A DNA stretch of 45,244 nucleotides from an uncultured Uliginosibacterium sp. (GTDB taxonomy: Bacteria > Pseudomonadota > Gammaproteobacteria > Burkholderiales > Rhodocyclaceae), in NCBI GenBank assembly GCA_945957295.1, contig CAMFLH010000007.1, positions 1 to 45,244 of the forward strand. The letters are read 5' to 3'. A model generated the notes under the pieces. The model ran no database searches and was not told the origin of the DNA. It saw only the letters and a program-made list of their open reading frames with translations. Each line of letters begins with the position of its first letter. The stretch's first letter is position 1. Below, in pieces: positions 9,043 to 17,885 of this stretch. The position numbers and the translations under genes were made by a program.

Positions 9043-10821
9043 TCAGTGCAGCATCATCTGACGAATGTATTTCACCGGTGCGCTGCCGAACGACAGGAAG
9101 CGCTCGTGGAAGGCTTTCAGATTGAAGGCCTCGCCCTCGCGGTGGCGCAGATCTTCGCGTAGCGCATAGATGCTGGCAAAACCGCTGTAGTAGCTGGTGA
9201 GTTGCACCTGCGTGAGCTGTACGCGGCGCCATTTTTCCTGTGCTTCGGCGTCCTGCTGGAAGGCCTCGTCGCGCAAGAGGCGCATCGCCTGCGCTTCGGT
9301 CATGCCCAGTGTATGCACGCTGTAGTCGAGGATGGTGTTGCACACCACCCGCAACGCCCACTTCGCGTAGATCAGCTCCATCTCCGGCTCGTGATTGCCC
9401 CAGCCAGATTCAAGCATCATCCGCTCGGCGTACACCGCCCAGCCTTCGATCATCGCGCCATTACCGAGCAGGCTTTTCACCAAGCTGGGGGAGCGGTTGG
9501 CGTAGACCAGCTGCGCGTAATGGCCGGGCACTGCTTCATGGATGTTGAGGATCTGCAGCATCCAGTGGTTGTATTCACGCAGGGTGCTTTCCTGCTCCGC
9601 GGCGGGTTCGCCGTCGAGCGGGTCGACGTTGTACCAGGTGGTCGCCGCCGGGTCGAAGGGGCCGGGGGCGTCGATCGATGCGCCGGCCACACCACGTTTG
9701 TGCAGCGGGGTCTCACGCACTTGCAGCGGTTTGTCCGGGTCCAACGTCAACAGGTCGTGATCGCGCACCCAGGCTTCGAGTTGCGGGATCTGGCGCTTCA
9801 CTTCGTTGACGAAATCCGCCGCGGCGACATGGCGCTCGGAGAGCTTGCCGATCAGCTTGCTGATGCGTTCGAGCCGCGTGGCAGGCAGCGGCGTATCCGG
9901 GAAGTACTTGGGCCATAGCGTTGCCGCGAGCGCATCCATCTTGGTATGCAGGCGCTCCTTTTCGGCCAGCGCGGCGCGGTAGAGCTGGGTCGGCGTCAGA
10001 TCGGTCTGGATGTCGTAGGCGAACTTGCGTGCGTAGAGCGCCGGACCAATGCGGAAGCTGCGCGCCTCGCCCCGCGTCAGGCGCGGCAGCATCGCTTCGA
10101 GGTGCGCGACCCAGTCGCGCACGGCTTGCCGTGCGAGCGCCGCGCGGTTACGTAGTTCCGCAAGGTGCACCTCATCAAGCGCCGATTCGTTGATCGCCGA
10201 TTCGAGCGGCGCGCCGAGCAGTTCGAGCACGCCCTGGCTTTGCTGGATCGCGAGTCGCGTGTGTTCCAGTGTCGGGCGGCGCAGCGTGCGTTGGGCCGCC
10301 GCGTAGTACGCCGGTACCTGCGCGAGGCGGGCCGAGATGGCGAGCAGGCGGGTGTCGCGCGGCGCGTAGTCGCGCGTTAGCAGGATCGAGAAGCCTTCGC
10401 CGATGTTCCACTCGCTCGGATCCCATTCCAGGTTGCGGAACTGGCTGCGATACCACTGGATGCTGCGTAGCTGATTCTCGATCAGCGCGCGGTCGACGCG
10501 GTTCGATTCGGACAACTGCCCAACCGGGTGGCGTGCGAGCTGCCCCAGCCACTTCTGCGCGAAAGCGAGGTCTGCCGCCGGATCAGGAATCGCGAGCCGC
10601 TGGGCGTCGCGGTACTGGCCGACCTGCAGCGCCCATTCCGGGTTCTGCGTCAGCAGCGCATCGATGAAGCCCTGCTTGAAGCTGTCGAAGTTCATGTCGG
10701 CGCGCGACACCGGATTGGTCGGCACGACCGGCACTACATCGGCATCGGCTGGCGGCGCCGCGGCGAACAGGCTCGCGATCAGCGCGGCGGCGACAGAGTG
10801 GCGCATCTCGGCTTTCTTCAC
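9043..10821 (-). CDS. DUF885-family putative zinc metallohydrolase, secreted
   Basis: A 592-residue DUF885 protein. The metal-binding motif HEAVPGH is at about residue 428, and a downstream Glu candidate lies in EGWAVYAERMMLE, the arrangement expected for this gluzincin-like family. A signal peptide is visible if translation starts at the internal ATG 10806 (MRHSVAAALIASLFAAA), so the protein is probably periplasmic. The GTG at 10821 overlaps the stop of the upstream oxidoreductase gene (GTGA) and would suit coupled translation. The family is thought to be peptidase-like, but the substrate is unknown. Confidence 0.85.
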   Translation of the reverse strand: MKKAEMRHSVAAALIASLFAAAPPADADVVPVVPTNPVSRADMNFDSFKQGFIDALLTQNPEWALQVGQYRDAQRLAIPDPAADLAFAQKWLGQLARHPVGQLSESNRVDRALIENQLRSIQWYRSQFRNLEWDPSEWNIGEGFSILLTRDYAPRDTRLLAISARLAQVPAYYAAAQRTLRRPTLEHTRLAIQQSQGVLELLGAPLESAINESALDEVHLAELRNRAALARQAVRDWVAHLEAMLPRLTRGEARSFRIGPALYARKFAYDIQTDLTPTQLYRAALAEKERLHTKMDALAATLWPKYFPDTPLPATRLERISKLIGKLSERHVAAADFVNEVKRQIPQLEAWVRDHDLLTLDPDKPLQVRETPLHKRGVAGASIDAPGPFDPAATTWYNVDPLDGEPAAEQESTLREYNHWMLQILNIHEAVPGHYAQLVYANRSPSLVKSLLGNGAMIEGWAVYAERMMLESGWGNHEPEMELIYAKWALRVVCNTILDYSVHTLGMTEAQAMRLLRDEAFQQDAEAQEKWRRVQLTQVQLTSYYSGFASIYALREDLRHREGEAFNLKAFHERFLSFGSAPVKYIRQMMLH

Positions 10822-12917
10822 GCTGCGGCCTCCACCTGCACCAGACAGTCGTAGAAGGTCGGCCCACTGCCCAGATCGGTGATCGCCTGCGAGGTCACCG
10901 CGTTGGCGTTCTCGCCGTCACCCGAGAGCTTCTGCCACCAGATCGACGGTGCGCTGACCACGCCTGCACGGATGCCGGGCTGTGCGGCATCGACACGCAG
11001 CGTCGCGTGGAAGGCGCCACGGTCGTTGAAGATGCGCACACGCTGTCCATCGGCCAGGTTGCGGGCGGCGGCGTCGTCCGGATGCATGTCCAGCCACGGT
11101 TTGCCCTCGGCTTTCAGGAAGCGCGGGATGTTGGCGAACGTGGTGTTGAGGAAGTTGCGCGCCGGCGGGCTGATGAAGGCCAGCGGGTAGTTTGCCGCCA
11201 GCGCGGGGTTGGAGGTCGGCCCCTCATGCGGCGGCACGTAGGTCGGCAGCGGGTCGTGGCCTTGTGCCTCAAGCGAGGCGGAGTAGAACTCGCACTTGCC
11301 CGAAGGCGTCGGGAAGCCGCCCTTGGCAAAAGGCGCGAAGGGTGTCGGCAGGGCCATGCGCTGGAAGCCGTCGCGCTTCATGGTCTCCCAGTCGAAACCG
11401 GCGTTGCGCGGGTGGTCCTTGCGGAAGGCCCGCGCGGCGATGGCCTCGTCGTCCTCACTGAAGCAGGGCTCGGTGAAACCCATGCGCTTTGCGAGTTCGC
11501 GGAACACCCAGGTGTTGGGCCGCGCCTCGCCAAGCGGCGCAATGGCCGGCACATTGGCCAGCGCGTTCAGGTGACCGTAGCTCTTGTGCACATCCCAGTG
11601 TTCGAGCTGGCTGGTGGCCGGCAGCAGGATGTCGGCGTAGTCGGCCGTGTCGGTCTGGAACAGCTCGTGCACAACCACGAACAGGTCTTCGCGGCCGAAG
11701 CCGGCGCGTACCTTGTTCGAATCAGGCGCTACCGCGACCGGGTTGGAGTTGTAGACCATGATCGCGCGCACTTTCGGGTCGTCGCGATGCAGCAGCTCGT
11801 CGCCGATCGTGCTCATGTTGATCGTGCGCGGCGGGAAGCGCGGGTCTTCCGGGTAGAGGTCGGGGCGCTCCAGTGCTGCGCCATCTACCGCGTAGGTGCC
11901 GGAGGTGGAGAGCAGCACGCCGCCCGCTGCGTGGCGCCAGTGGCCGGTCAGCGCCGGCAGACAGGTGATCGCGCGCATCGCGTTGCCACCACCGGCGCAG
12001 CGGTTGAGGCCGTAGTTGACGCGAATCGCGGCGGGCTGGGCCGTGCCGTACTCGCGCGCCAGTTGTTCGATGTCCGCGGCGGCGAGGCCGGTTTCGCGCG
12101 CGGCGCGCTCCGGCGTCCATTCGCGCACGCGCTCGGCCAGCGCATCGAAGCCCAGCGTGTAGTCGCGGATGTAGTCGTGGTCGAGCAGGTCGTCGCGTAC
12201 CAGCACATGCATGATCGCCAGCGCCAGTGCGCCGTCGGTGCCTGGGTAGGGCTGCAGGTGCCAGTGGCTCTTCTCGGCGGTCTGGGTGCGTAGCGGGTCG
12301 ATGCAGACCACACGTGCGCCGCGCCGCTTGGCTTCCTGCACGCGGCTCCAGAGATGCAGGTTGGACACCACCGGGTTGGCGCCCCAGATGATGATGTAGG
12401 GCGCGTCGGCGAAGGCTTCCGGGTCGGTGCCCAGTGTCGCGCCGATGGTGGCCTTGTAGCCCTGGAAGCCGGCCTCGGCGCAGATCGTGCGGGCGAGGAA
12501 ACTCGCGCCCAGCCGGTGGAAGAAGCGGCGGTCCATCGAACTGCCCTGCACCAGCCCCATCGTGCCGGCATAGCTGTAGGGCGTGATCGCGCGCGGGTCG
12601 TCCGCCGCAATCTGCTTGAACTTCGCCGCGATGGTATCGAGCGCCTCATCCCAGCTGATGCGCTCGAACTTGCCCTCGCCCTTCTTTCCCACGCGCTTCA
12701 TCGGGTATTGCAGGCGCTGTTCGGAGTAAGTGCGTTCGAGGTAGAAGGCGACCTTGGTGCACAGCGCGCCGTTGGTGATCGGCAGATCCGGGGCGCCTTG
12801 AATCTTGGTGGCCCGGCCGTCTTCGACGGTGACGAGCATGCCGCAGGTGTCGGGGCAGTCGTGAGGGCAGGCGGCGCGCACGACGCGCTTGCCGGCAGTA
12901 GGGATGGTTTCGCTCAT
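10818..12917 (-). CDS. molybdopterin (bis-MGD) oxidoreductase, DMSO reductase superfamily
   Basis: A 699-residue catalytic-type subunit. The N-terminal [4Fe-4S] motif is C17-x3-C21-x3-C25-x27-C53 (CPHDCPDTC then GALC), followed by the molybdopterin domain (YSYAGTMGLVQG, IIWGANPVVSNLHLW, PYPGTDGALALAIMHVLV) and the C-terminal molydop-binding domain (about residues 570-695, with RVRIFNDRGAFHATLRVD). There is no Tat signal, so it is cytoplasmic. No Fe-S or membrane partner subunit is adjacent. Relatives include formate dehydrogenase-like, thiosulfate reductase-like and acetylene hydratase-like enzymes; the substrate cannot be assigned. Its 3' end overlaps the DUF885 gene by 4 bp. Confidence 0.88.
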   Translation of the reverse strand: MSETIPTAGKRVVRAACPHDCPDTCGMLVTVEDGRATKIQGAPDLPITNGALCTKVAFYLERTYSEQRLQYPMKRVGKKGEGKFERISWDEALDTIAAKFKQIAADDPRAITPYSYAGTMGLVQGSSMDRRFFHRLGASFLARTICAEAGFQGYKATIGATLGTDPEAFADAPYIIIWGANPVVSNLHLWSRVQEAKRRGARVVCIDPLRTQTAEKSHWHLQPYPGTDGALALAIMHVLVRDDLLDHDYIRDYTLGFDALAERVREWTPERAARETGLAAADIEQLAREYGTAQPAAIRVNYGLNRCAGGGNAMRAITCLPALTGHWRHAAGGVLLSTSGTYAVDGAALERPDLYPEDPRFPPRTINMSTIGDELLHRDDPKVRAIMVYNSNPVAVAPDSNKVRAGFGREDLFVVVHELFQTDTADYADILLPATSQLEHWDVHKSYGHLNALANVPAIAPLGEARPNTWVFRELAKRMGFTEPCFSEDDEAIAARAFRKDHPRNAGFDWETMKRDGFQRMALPTPFAPFAKGGFPTPSGKCEFYSASLEAQGHDPLPTYVPPHEGPTSNPALAANYPLAFISPPARNFLNTTFANIPRFLKAEGKPWLDMHPDDAAARNLADGQRVRIFNDRGAFHATLRVDAAQPGIRAGVVSAPSIWWQKLSGDGENANAVTSQAITDLGSGPTFYDCLVQVEAAA

Positions 12918-13017
12918 GGCGCTCGCTCAGGGGGCCGGCGGGTAGCCGGAAAGCGAGATTCTATGTGTTCCAGCGGGTGCGAGTCACACCCGTTTGAGCG
13001 GCGCCGCTTTCTGCGCG

Positions 13018-13491
13018 CTAGGGCGCCGCGCCCAATGGCAGCAGCACGCGCACACCGGGCGGTACCAGGTCGGCCGGGAGGTAGCCGATCGCTTTTGGGT
13101 CTTGCTGCAGGATGTGGATCAATTCAGCGGCGTTGATCTGTCGCGGCGGTTTGGCGAGGCCCGAGAACACCAGCCGCGCGCGCAGGCCACGCATCATTGC
13201 CAGGTTCTTGCCCGCTAGCTGGAGGTAGAAGGCCTCGCGCGCCGGATCAGTGTCCGGGAGATCGTAGGTGACGTAGTCACGGCGCCGGTCCAGCACGAAC
13301 ATCGCATAGGCGTCATCGCGGCTCAGACTTGTCAGTGCCGAGTCGGCGCGCACGACGATGGCGACTTCGCTGCCGCGCGCGCTGTCCGGCCGCGCACAGA
13401 CGATTGCGACGACGAGCACGAACGCCGCCCAACCGCATGCACCGCGGTGCTGCGATTCAGAACTGGTAGTCCAGCGCCAGCGTGAAGACAT
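13018..13491 (-). CDS. small secreted PstS-like (type 2 periplasmic-binding-fold) protein, copy 1
   Basis: A 157-residue protein related to one lobe of phosphate-type binding proteins: EVAIVVRADSAL-x-SLSRDDAYAMF, REAFYLQLAGKN, RLVFSGLAKPPRQ and a closing AIGYLP. The start is the ATG at 13491, 35 nt inside the end of the upstream barrel gene in the +1 frame. The residues it adds (MSSRWRWTTSSES...) supply the positive charges before the hydrophobic signal segment WAAFVLVVAIVCA. No later start would leave a workable signal peptide. It is a paralogue of the gene at 14783-15247, with about half of the aligned residues matching by eye. At this size it is unlikely to be a full two-lobe transporter binding protein. 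Confidence 0.78.
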   Translation of the reverse strand: MSSRWRWTTSSESQHRGACGWAAFVLVVAIVCARPDSARGSEVAIVVRADSALTSLSRDDAYAMFVLDRRRDYVTYDLPDTDPAREAFYLQLAGKNLAMMRGLRARLVFSGLAKPPRQINAAELIHILQQDPKAIGYLPADLVPPGVRVLLPLGAAP

Positions 13492-14719
13492 GGATCGGGG
13501 TGCTACGGCCGTCGAAGTTTGCGGCGGTGTTGGCGAACACGCCGCGGGAGTTGGGTGCGTCGAGCGAGTGCCTGTCGTACTGGGCTTTCAGCGCGAAACC
13601 GCGGTCCAGATCCCAGCGAATGCCCGCCGTCAGCAACGTGCTATCGAGCGTATTCAGTGATGCGTTGTAGGCGAGGAGTGCGGGTACCGCCGCCGCGGGT
13701 GATGCCGGTATCGGTTGTGGCCCATAGTCATCGTCGAAACGGATCTGCGCGATCGCAGCGAAGGGCGTGAAGCGTCCGATCGAGTAGCCCGCGATGGCGT
13801 ACCAGTCGAATTGCTGCGCCACCAGTTTGGTCGGGCTCTTGCGGTAAATCGCTTCGGTGCGGAGTGTCCAGGGCGCGTCCTGATATTCCAGTCCGAAGTC
13901 GAACTGCCATGTGCTGTTGTAGCCGGTGTTGTAGTTGAAGGCGAGCGCCGCGGCCGGCGGGTAGCTGGCCGCGGCTTGCGTCAGCGCAGCGTAGAGCTGC
14001 CGTGTGCCGGGCGACACATTGCGCACATCGGCATGAAACGCGCCGACATAGCCGCGCCAGGCCCCCTGCGAGACGTCGAATGACAGACTGACGAGGTCGC
14101 GCACCGTAACGATGGAGTCACCGACCCGGGTTTGCAGGTCGACCTCACTGTTGCCGTAGGCGATTCGGCTACGCACCATCAGGCCACCCAGCCGGTTCGT
14201 CAGGCTGAGGTCGGCGCCATCCAGCGAGGTCAAAGGCATCGGAAAGTACACCGCAAGCGGCGCGCGCACCTCTAGCCGGCTGTAGCCGACCCAGCGCGTC
14301 TCCGATTGCATCCCGGAGGGCATCGGGTAACGACCGAGCCGCAGCACGATATCGTCACGCGGCGCCCAGCCCGCATAAAGCCAGTCCGCGCGGGGCTTGA
14401 TGTCGTCGTAGGTGTCGCTGGCCACGATGACCTGGGCGACGGCCCGCCAGGACGGCAGTGGCGTGTCCCAGCTCAGTTGCAGCGCAAGGTTGGAGTCATT
14501 GGCAAAATCCCAGTCACGCGATCGGCCGCTGCCCTGGCTCTGGAACTGTGCTGCACGGAAGTCGGCCGCACCATCGGTGAGTGCGCGGGTCGCGGCCAGC
14601 GTGGCATAGCCGTCAAGGCGCAGTTCGCCAAAGTCGCCTGCACCCGCGCTCGGCGCCACGGCGCAGAACAGGGCTGCCGCAAGGGCGAGGCTGGTCGGTG
14701 TCCGCGGAAATCCGTGCAT
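13457..14719 (-). CDS. outer-membrane beta-barrel (porin-like) protein, copy 1
   Basis: A 420-residue protein with a signal peptide (residues 1-27, cleavage near AGAGDFG) and alternating hydrophobic strands rich in Tyr, Trp and Arg. It ends in the aromatic outer-membrane sorting signal LALDYQF. The start is supported by AGGAGA 8 nt upstream of the ATG. It is paralogous to the 420-residue protein at 15213-16475: both share the pattern GADF/ADYR, WDFxNDS, DDxKPRxDWLxxGW, SExRWxGxxRL and PMTSLDGAxL / PLTSLDGADL. The substrate is unknown. It is paired with a small binding-protein-like gene that starts inside its last 35 nt. Confidence 0.82.
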   Translation of the reverse strand: MHGFPRTPTSLALAAALFCAVAPSAGAGDFGELRLDGYATLAATRALTDGAADFRAAQFQSQGSGRSRDWDFANDSNLALQLSWDTPLPSWRAVAQVIVASDTYDDIKPRADWLYAGWAPRDDIVLRLGRYPMPSGMQSETRWVGYSRLEVRAPLAVYFPMPLTSLDGADLSLTNRLGGLMVRSRIAYGNSEVDLQTRVGDSIVTVRDLVSLSFDVSQGAWRGYVGAFHADVRNVSPGTRQLYAALTQAAASYPPAAALAFNYNTGYNSTWQFDFGLEYQDAPWTLRTEAIYRKSPTKLVAQQFDWYAIAGYSIGRFTPFAAIAQIRFDDDYGPQPIPASPAAAVPALLAYNASLNTLDSTLLTAGIRWDLDRGFALKAQYDRHSLDAPNSRGVFANTAANFDGRSTPIHVFTLALDYQF

Positions 14720-14782
14720 GCCGGTTCTCCTGTGCGAGGCTGTATGACGGCGCTTTGCGACTTCGGGGGCGCCGGCCAGGGC

Positions 14783-15247
14783 TTACGGGCTGGGCTGCAG
14801 CACGGCCACGCTGCGCGTACCTGCTGGTAAATCGGATGCCGGCAGGTACGCGACCGCAGTGTGATCGGCGGCGAGGCGGCCGATCAGTGCGGGCATGTCG
14901 AGCTGCTGTGGCGGCCGCCCGGCACCTGTGAACACGAGCTTTGAGCGCAGTGCCCGCATCATCGTCAGGTTCTTCTGCGCGAGGCGCATGTAGAACGCGG
15001 CACGGGTCGGGTCGCTTTCCGGCAGGTCGAGCGGATGGAAGTCGCCGCGCCGGTCGAGCACAAACATCGCGTACACCTCGTCGCGTGTCATCAGCCGTAT
15101 CGATGAGTCGTTGCGCACGACGACCGCGATCGCGCCGACGGCGGCGGGGTCAGCGGCCACGACATCCCCGCAGGTCGCCAGCAAACATGCCAGCAGAAGC
15201 CCGCGCAGCGAGTCAGAACTGATAGTCCAGCGCAAGCGAGAGCACAT
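14783..15247 (-). CDS. small secreted PstS-like (type 2 periplasmic-binding-fold) protein, copy 2
   Basis: A 154-residue paralogue of the gene at 13018-13491. Shared blocks are VVVRNDSS, YAMFVLDRRGDF, DLPESDPTRAAFYMRLAQKN, MMRALRSKLVFTGAGRPPQ and a closing YLPASDLPAG. The chosen ATG at 15247 lies at exactly the homologous position to copy 1 (35 nt before the end of the barrel gene, +1 frame). It gives MCSRLRWTISSDS before the hydrophobic LRGLLLACLLATCG signal. An upstream ATG at 15301 exists, but its extra 18 residues have no counterpart logic. Probably periplasmic; the ligand is unknown. Confidence 0.76.
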   Translation of the reverse strand: MCSRLRWTISSDSLRGLLLACLLATCGDVVAADPAAVGAIAVVVRNDSSIRLMTRDEVYAMFVLDRRGDFHPLDLPESDPTRAAFYMRLAQKNLTMMRALRSKLVFTGAGRPPQQLDMPALIGRLAADHTAVAYLPASDLPAGTRSVAVLQPSP

Positions 15248-16475
15248 TGATCGGGTCGGTGCGGCCGATGAATCCGGGTTGGGGGTTGACGAACATGCCA
15301 CGCGAGTTGGCTTCGTCGAGTTTCAAGCGGTCGTACTGCAGCTTCAGCGCCGCGCCACCCGGCAGGTCGTAGCGCACGCCAGCGCCGACGCGGCGTTGCG
15401 CCAAGCCGATCAGCGTGGCGTTGTAGAACGCGGACAGCGCTGCCCCGCCTGGCGTGCCGGTCGGCAGCTGCTTGGGTGACAGATCGCTGTCCTGCCACTG
15501 GCGACCGGCCGTGATGAAGGGCGTGAAGGCGCCGATCGTGTAGCCGCCCACGGCGTACCAGCCGCGCACCGCGTAGATCAGCAGCGTGTCGGAACTGCGT
15601 CGCACCGCTTCGGTTTTGAATGACCAGGGGGCGCCGAGGTATTCGAAACCCAGGCTCAGCTGAGAGACGGGGAACCAGTCGGTCGGATAGGCGGCGGCCA
15701 TCTCCGCCGCGATCGGCGAGCCTGGCGCGAGCGCAGAAAGCGAATCGTGCAGCCGTGCCAGCGGCGCCGACTGAACACGCGCCTCACCATGGAATCCGCC
15801 AATGTAGGCCCGCCAGACTTCACCGCCGAACTCGATGCTGCCCGCGGTGACGCGCCGCAGATCGACCGACGTGACGCCGGTCCGCGACGCCGTGTCGAAA
15901 TCGGTCTGCCCAGCACCCGCGCGTAATTGCAGGTAGTGACTGTCGAAGTCGCGCCGCCAGCGCAAGGATGCGCCGTCGAGCGACGTCATCGGCAGGTGGA
16001 AATAGGTCTCCGGCTGCGGTGTGGTGGTCAGACGGGCGTGGCCCAGCCAACGGACCTCCGAATCCATCATTGCCGGGAAGGGCGTTCGGCCCGCACGCAG
16101 CTTCAGTGTGTCAGACGGCTGCCAGCCGACGAACAGCCAGTCGAGGCGGGGCTTGAAGTCGTCATGTGTGTCGTTTGCAAGGACGCCCTGCGCCACGACC
16201 GTAAGCCCGTCCACCGGCGGGGACCAGAAAGCTTGCAGGCCGAGGATCGAGTCGTTCTGGAAGTCCCAAGTGCGGGTGCGATCCGAGCCTGCACTCAGGT
16301 AGTTCGCGCTGCGGTAATCCGCCGCGCCGCCGCTGTCCGCCTGCGTCGCGACCAGCGTGGCAAAACCGTTCAGCCGGAACTCGCCCGCCGTCTCGGAGAC
16401 GAACTCGGCAGCTAGCGTTGCCAGCGGGCACAGGATGCCGCAAACAAGAAGGAGGACGTGAGGCTGCATGGCCAT
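15213..16475 (-). CDS. outer-membrane beta-barrel (porin-like) protein, copy 2
   Basis: A 420-residue protein with a signal peptide (residues 1-22, cleavage near TLAAEF) that starts at ATG 16475 or 16469. The C-terminal strand ends LALDYQF, the outer-membrane insertion signal. It has the same length and blocks as the barrel at 13457-14719 (TWDFQNDS, HDDFKPRLDWLFVGWQ, SEVRWLGHARL, FHLPMTSLDGASL). The two barrel/binding-domain pairs are head-to-tail, with 63 bp between them, so all four genes probably form one transcript. The transported solute cannot be inferred from sequence. Confidence 0.82.
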   Translation of the reverse strand: MAMQPHVLLLVCGILCPLATLAAEFVSETAGEFRLNGFATLVATQADSGGAADYRSANYLSAGSDRTRTWDFQNDSILGLQAFWSPPVDGLTVVAQGVLANDTHDDFKPRLDWLFVGWQPSDTLKLRAGRTPFPAMMDSEVRWLGHARLTTTPQPETYFHLPMTSLDGASLRWRRDFDSHYLQLRAGAGQTDFDTASRTGVTSVDLRRVTAGSIEFGGEVWRAYIGGFHGEARVQSAPLARLHDSLSALAPGSPIAAEMAAAYPTDWFPVSQLSLGFEYLGAPWSFKTEAVRRSSDTLLIYAVRGWYAVGGYTIGAFTPFITAGRQWQDSDLSPKQLPTGTPGGAALSAFYNATLIGLAQRRVGAGVRYDLPGGAALKLQYDRLKLDEANSRGMFVNPQPGFIGRTDPINVLSLALDYQF

Positions 16476-16547
16476 GTCGATGCTTACGGCATGGCTGTAG
16501 GCGAACTTGAGCCCGGATTGCTGCTGCCCAGGCCGAGGGCGCTGGGC

Positions 16548-17171
16548 TCAGCGAGCCGGATTGGTGCTGCCGGTCAGCTCGATGAAGCGTGCGCGGTCAT
16601 CTTCGAAGCGCTGGCGGATCAGGTCTGCCTCGCGGGTTTTCTGCGCGATCACGCTGCGCAGCGCAGCGAGTTCTGAATCCGTTGCGGTGATGTCTTCGCG
16701 CAAGGCTGGTGGGGCGGGCTTGCCCTTGAGGGCGGCGACGCGCGTGTCGAGCGATTTGCGCTCGGCAACCAGCTCGCGCTCGCGGCGACGCAGGTTGTTG
16801 ATTTCCTGCGTGGCGCCCTGCATCGTCAGGTCGCGGCGTGCTTCGATTTCACTTGCAGAGCTGTAGCTTTCGAGCAGCGCCTTATCACGCCGCTGGCGCT
16901 CTGCAACGCGTGCTTCGGCATCGCGCTTGGCTTTCTCTTCGAGCGCTTTGCGTGCGCGCTCTTCCTGCGTCAGCGGCGCTTCGACGTCCCGTCGCGTCAC
17001 GCCGCTGCGCGACATTTCCTTGTAGGCGCGGTTGTAGCAGGCCTGTGGCAGCGGATCGCCGCACACCTTGTGGCCGGATGCATCCTCACAACAGAACACG
17101 CGTTCACCTGCCGCATGGGCGGCGGTGGCAGTGAAACATGCGAGCAGAAGCAGCAGCCGGTTAGGCCGCAT
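16548..17171 (-). CDS. secreted Cys-rich/coiled-coil protein (DUF4124-like N-terminus), function unknown
   Basis: A 207-residue protein, started at the ATG overlapping the pyrE stop by 11 nt in another frame; this gives a clean signal peptide ([20 protein letters not shown]). An upstream in-frame start at 17213 would place 14 residues before it. The mature N-terminus carries closely spaced Cys ([22 protein letters not shown]), reminiscent of the DUF4124 domain. Residues about 65-200 are charged heptad-like coiled coil ([30 protein letters not shown]). Probably periplasmic. The overlap suggests coupling to pyrE translation, which is also seen in related bacteria, but the function is unknown. 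Confidence 0.78.
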   Translation of the reverse strand: MRPNRLLLLLACFTATAAHAAGERVFCCEDASGHKVCGDPLPQACYNRAYKEMSRSGVTRRDVEAPLTQEERARKALEEKAKRDAEARVAERQRRDKALLESYSSASEIEARRDLTMQGATQEINNLRRRERELVAERKSLDTRVAALKGKPAPPALREDITATDSELAALRSVIAQKTREADLIRQRFEDDRARFIELTGSTNPAR

Positions 17172-17808
17172 CGCCAATGCCCCATTGCGCACGATAGGCC
17201 TGGACGGCATCAAGGTGCGAAGCCAGTTGCGGGTTGCTGCCGAGATAGGTGATCAGGTCGAGCAGAGTCGCGACGGCGACGACTGGCACGCCGAACTGGC
17301 TGCGCACCTCCTGCACCGCGGACAGCGCACCGGTGCCGCGCTCCATGCGATCAAGCGCGATCACCACGCCGGCCAACTCTGCGCCCTGAGCCCGGATGAT
17401 TTCGACGGACTCGCGCACCGACGTGCCGGCGGAGATCACGTCGTCGAGCACGAGGACGCGGCCCTTGAGCGGCGCCCCGACCAGCGTGCCACCTTCTCCG
17501 TGATCCTTGGCTTCCTTGCGATTGAAGCAGAACGGCACGTTATGGCCGCGCTCGGCGAGTCGGATTGCGGTGCCCGCTACGAGGGGGATCCCTTTGTAGG
17601 CCGGGCCGAACAGCGTATCGAACGCGATTCCGGAGTTGGCGACCGCATCGGCGTAGTAGCCGCAAAGCTGGCCGAAGGAGGCACCATCATCGAACAGCGC
17701 CGAATTGAAGAAGTAGGGCGACAGGCGGCCCGCCTTGGTCTTGAATTCACCGAAACGCAGAACGCCTTTTGCGACGGCGAGAGCGAGGAAATCGCGGCTA
17801 AAATCCAC
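17161..17808 (-). CDS. pyrE: orotate phosphoribosyltransferase
   Basis: A 215-residue enzyme of de novo pyrimidine synthesis; it transfers phosphoribosyl from PRPP to orotate to give OMP. The PRPP-binding motif [16 protein letters not shown] is visible at about residues 118-133, the flexible catalytic loop region [13 protein letters not shown] at about 96-108, and the N-terminal [14 protein letters not shown] at 22-35. The length is normal. It is divergent from the exonuclease III gene, with 77 bp between the start codons. Confidence 0.96.
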   Translation of the reverse strand: MDFSRDFLALAVAKGVLRFGEFKTKAGRLSPYFFNSALFDDGASFGQLCGYYADAVANSGIAFDTLFGPAYKGIPLVAGTAIRLAERGHNVPFCFNRKEAKDHGEGGTLVGAPLKGRVLVLDDVISAGTSVRESVEIIRAQGAELAGVVIALDRMERGTGALSAVQEVRSQFGVPVVAVATLLDLITYLGSNPQLASHLDAVQAYRAQWGIGDAA

Positions 17809-17885
17809 AGTTGTCCTAAGTACAGTTTTTGGCGCTTTTGCCGCGCCTGTCAGTTCGTAAAATATTCCGACAAATGGCCCCGCCG

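Noticed and set aside
17809-17885. Sigma-70 promoters in the pyrE/exonuclease divergent region
   Set aside because: TTGGCG and TAAAAT are present but spaced 23 bp apart, too far for a normal promoter.
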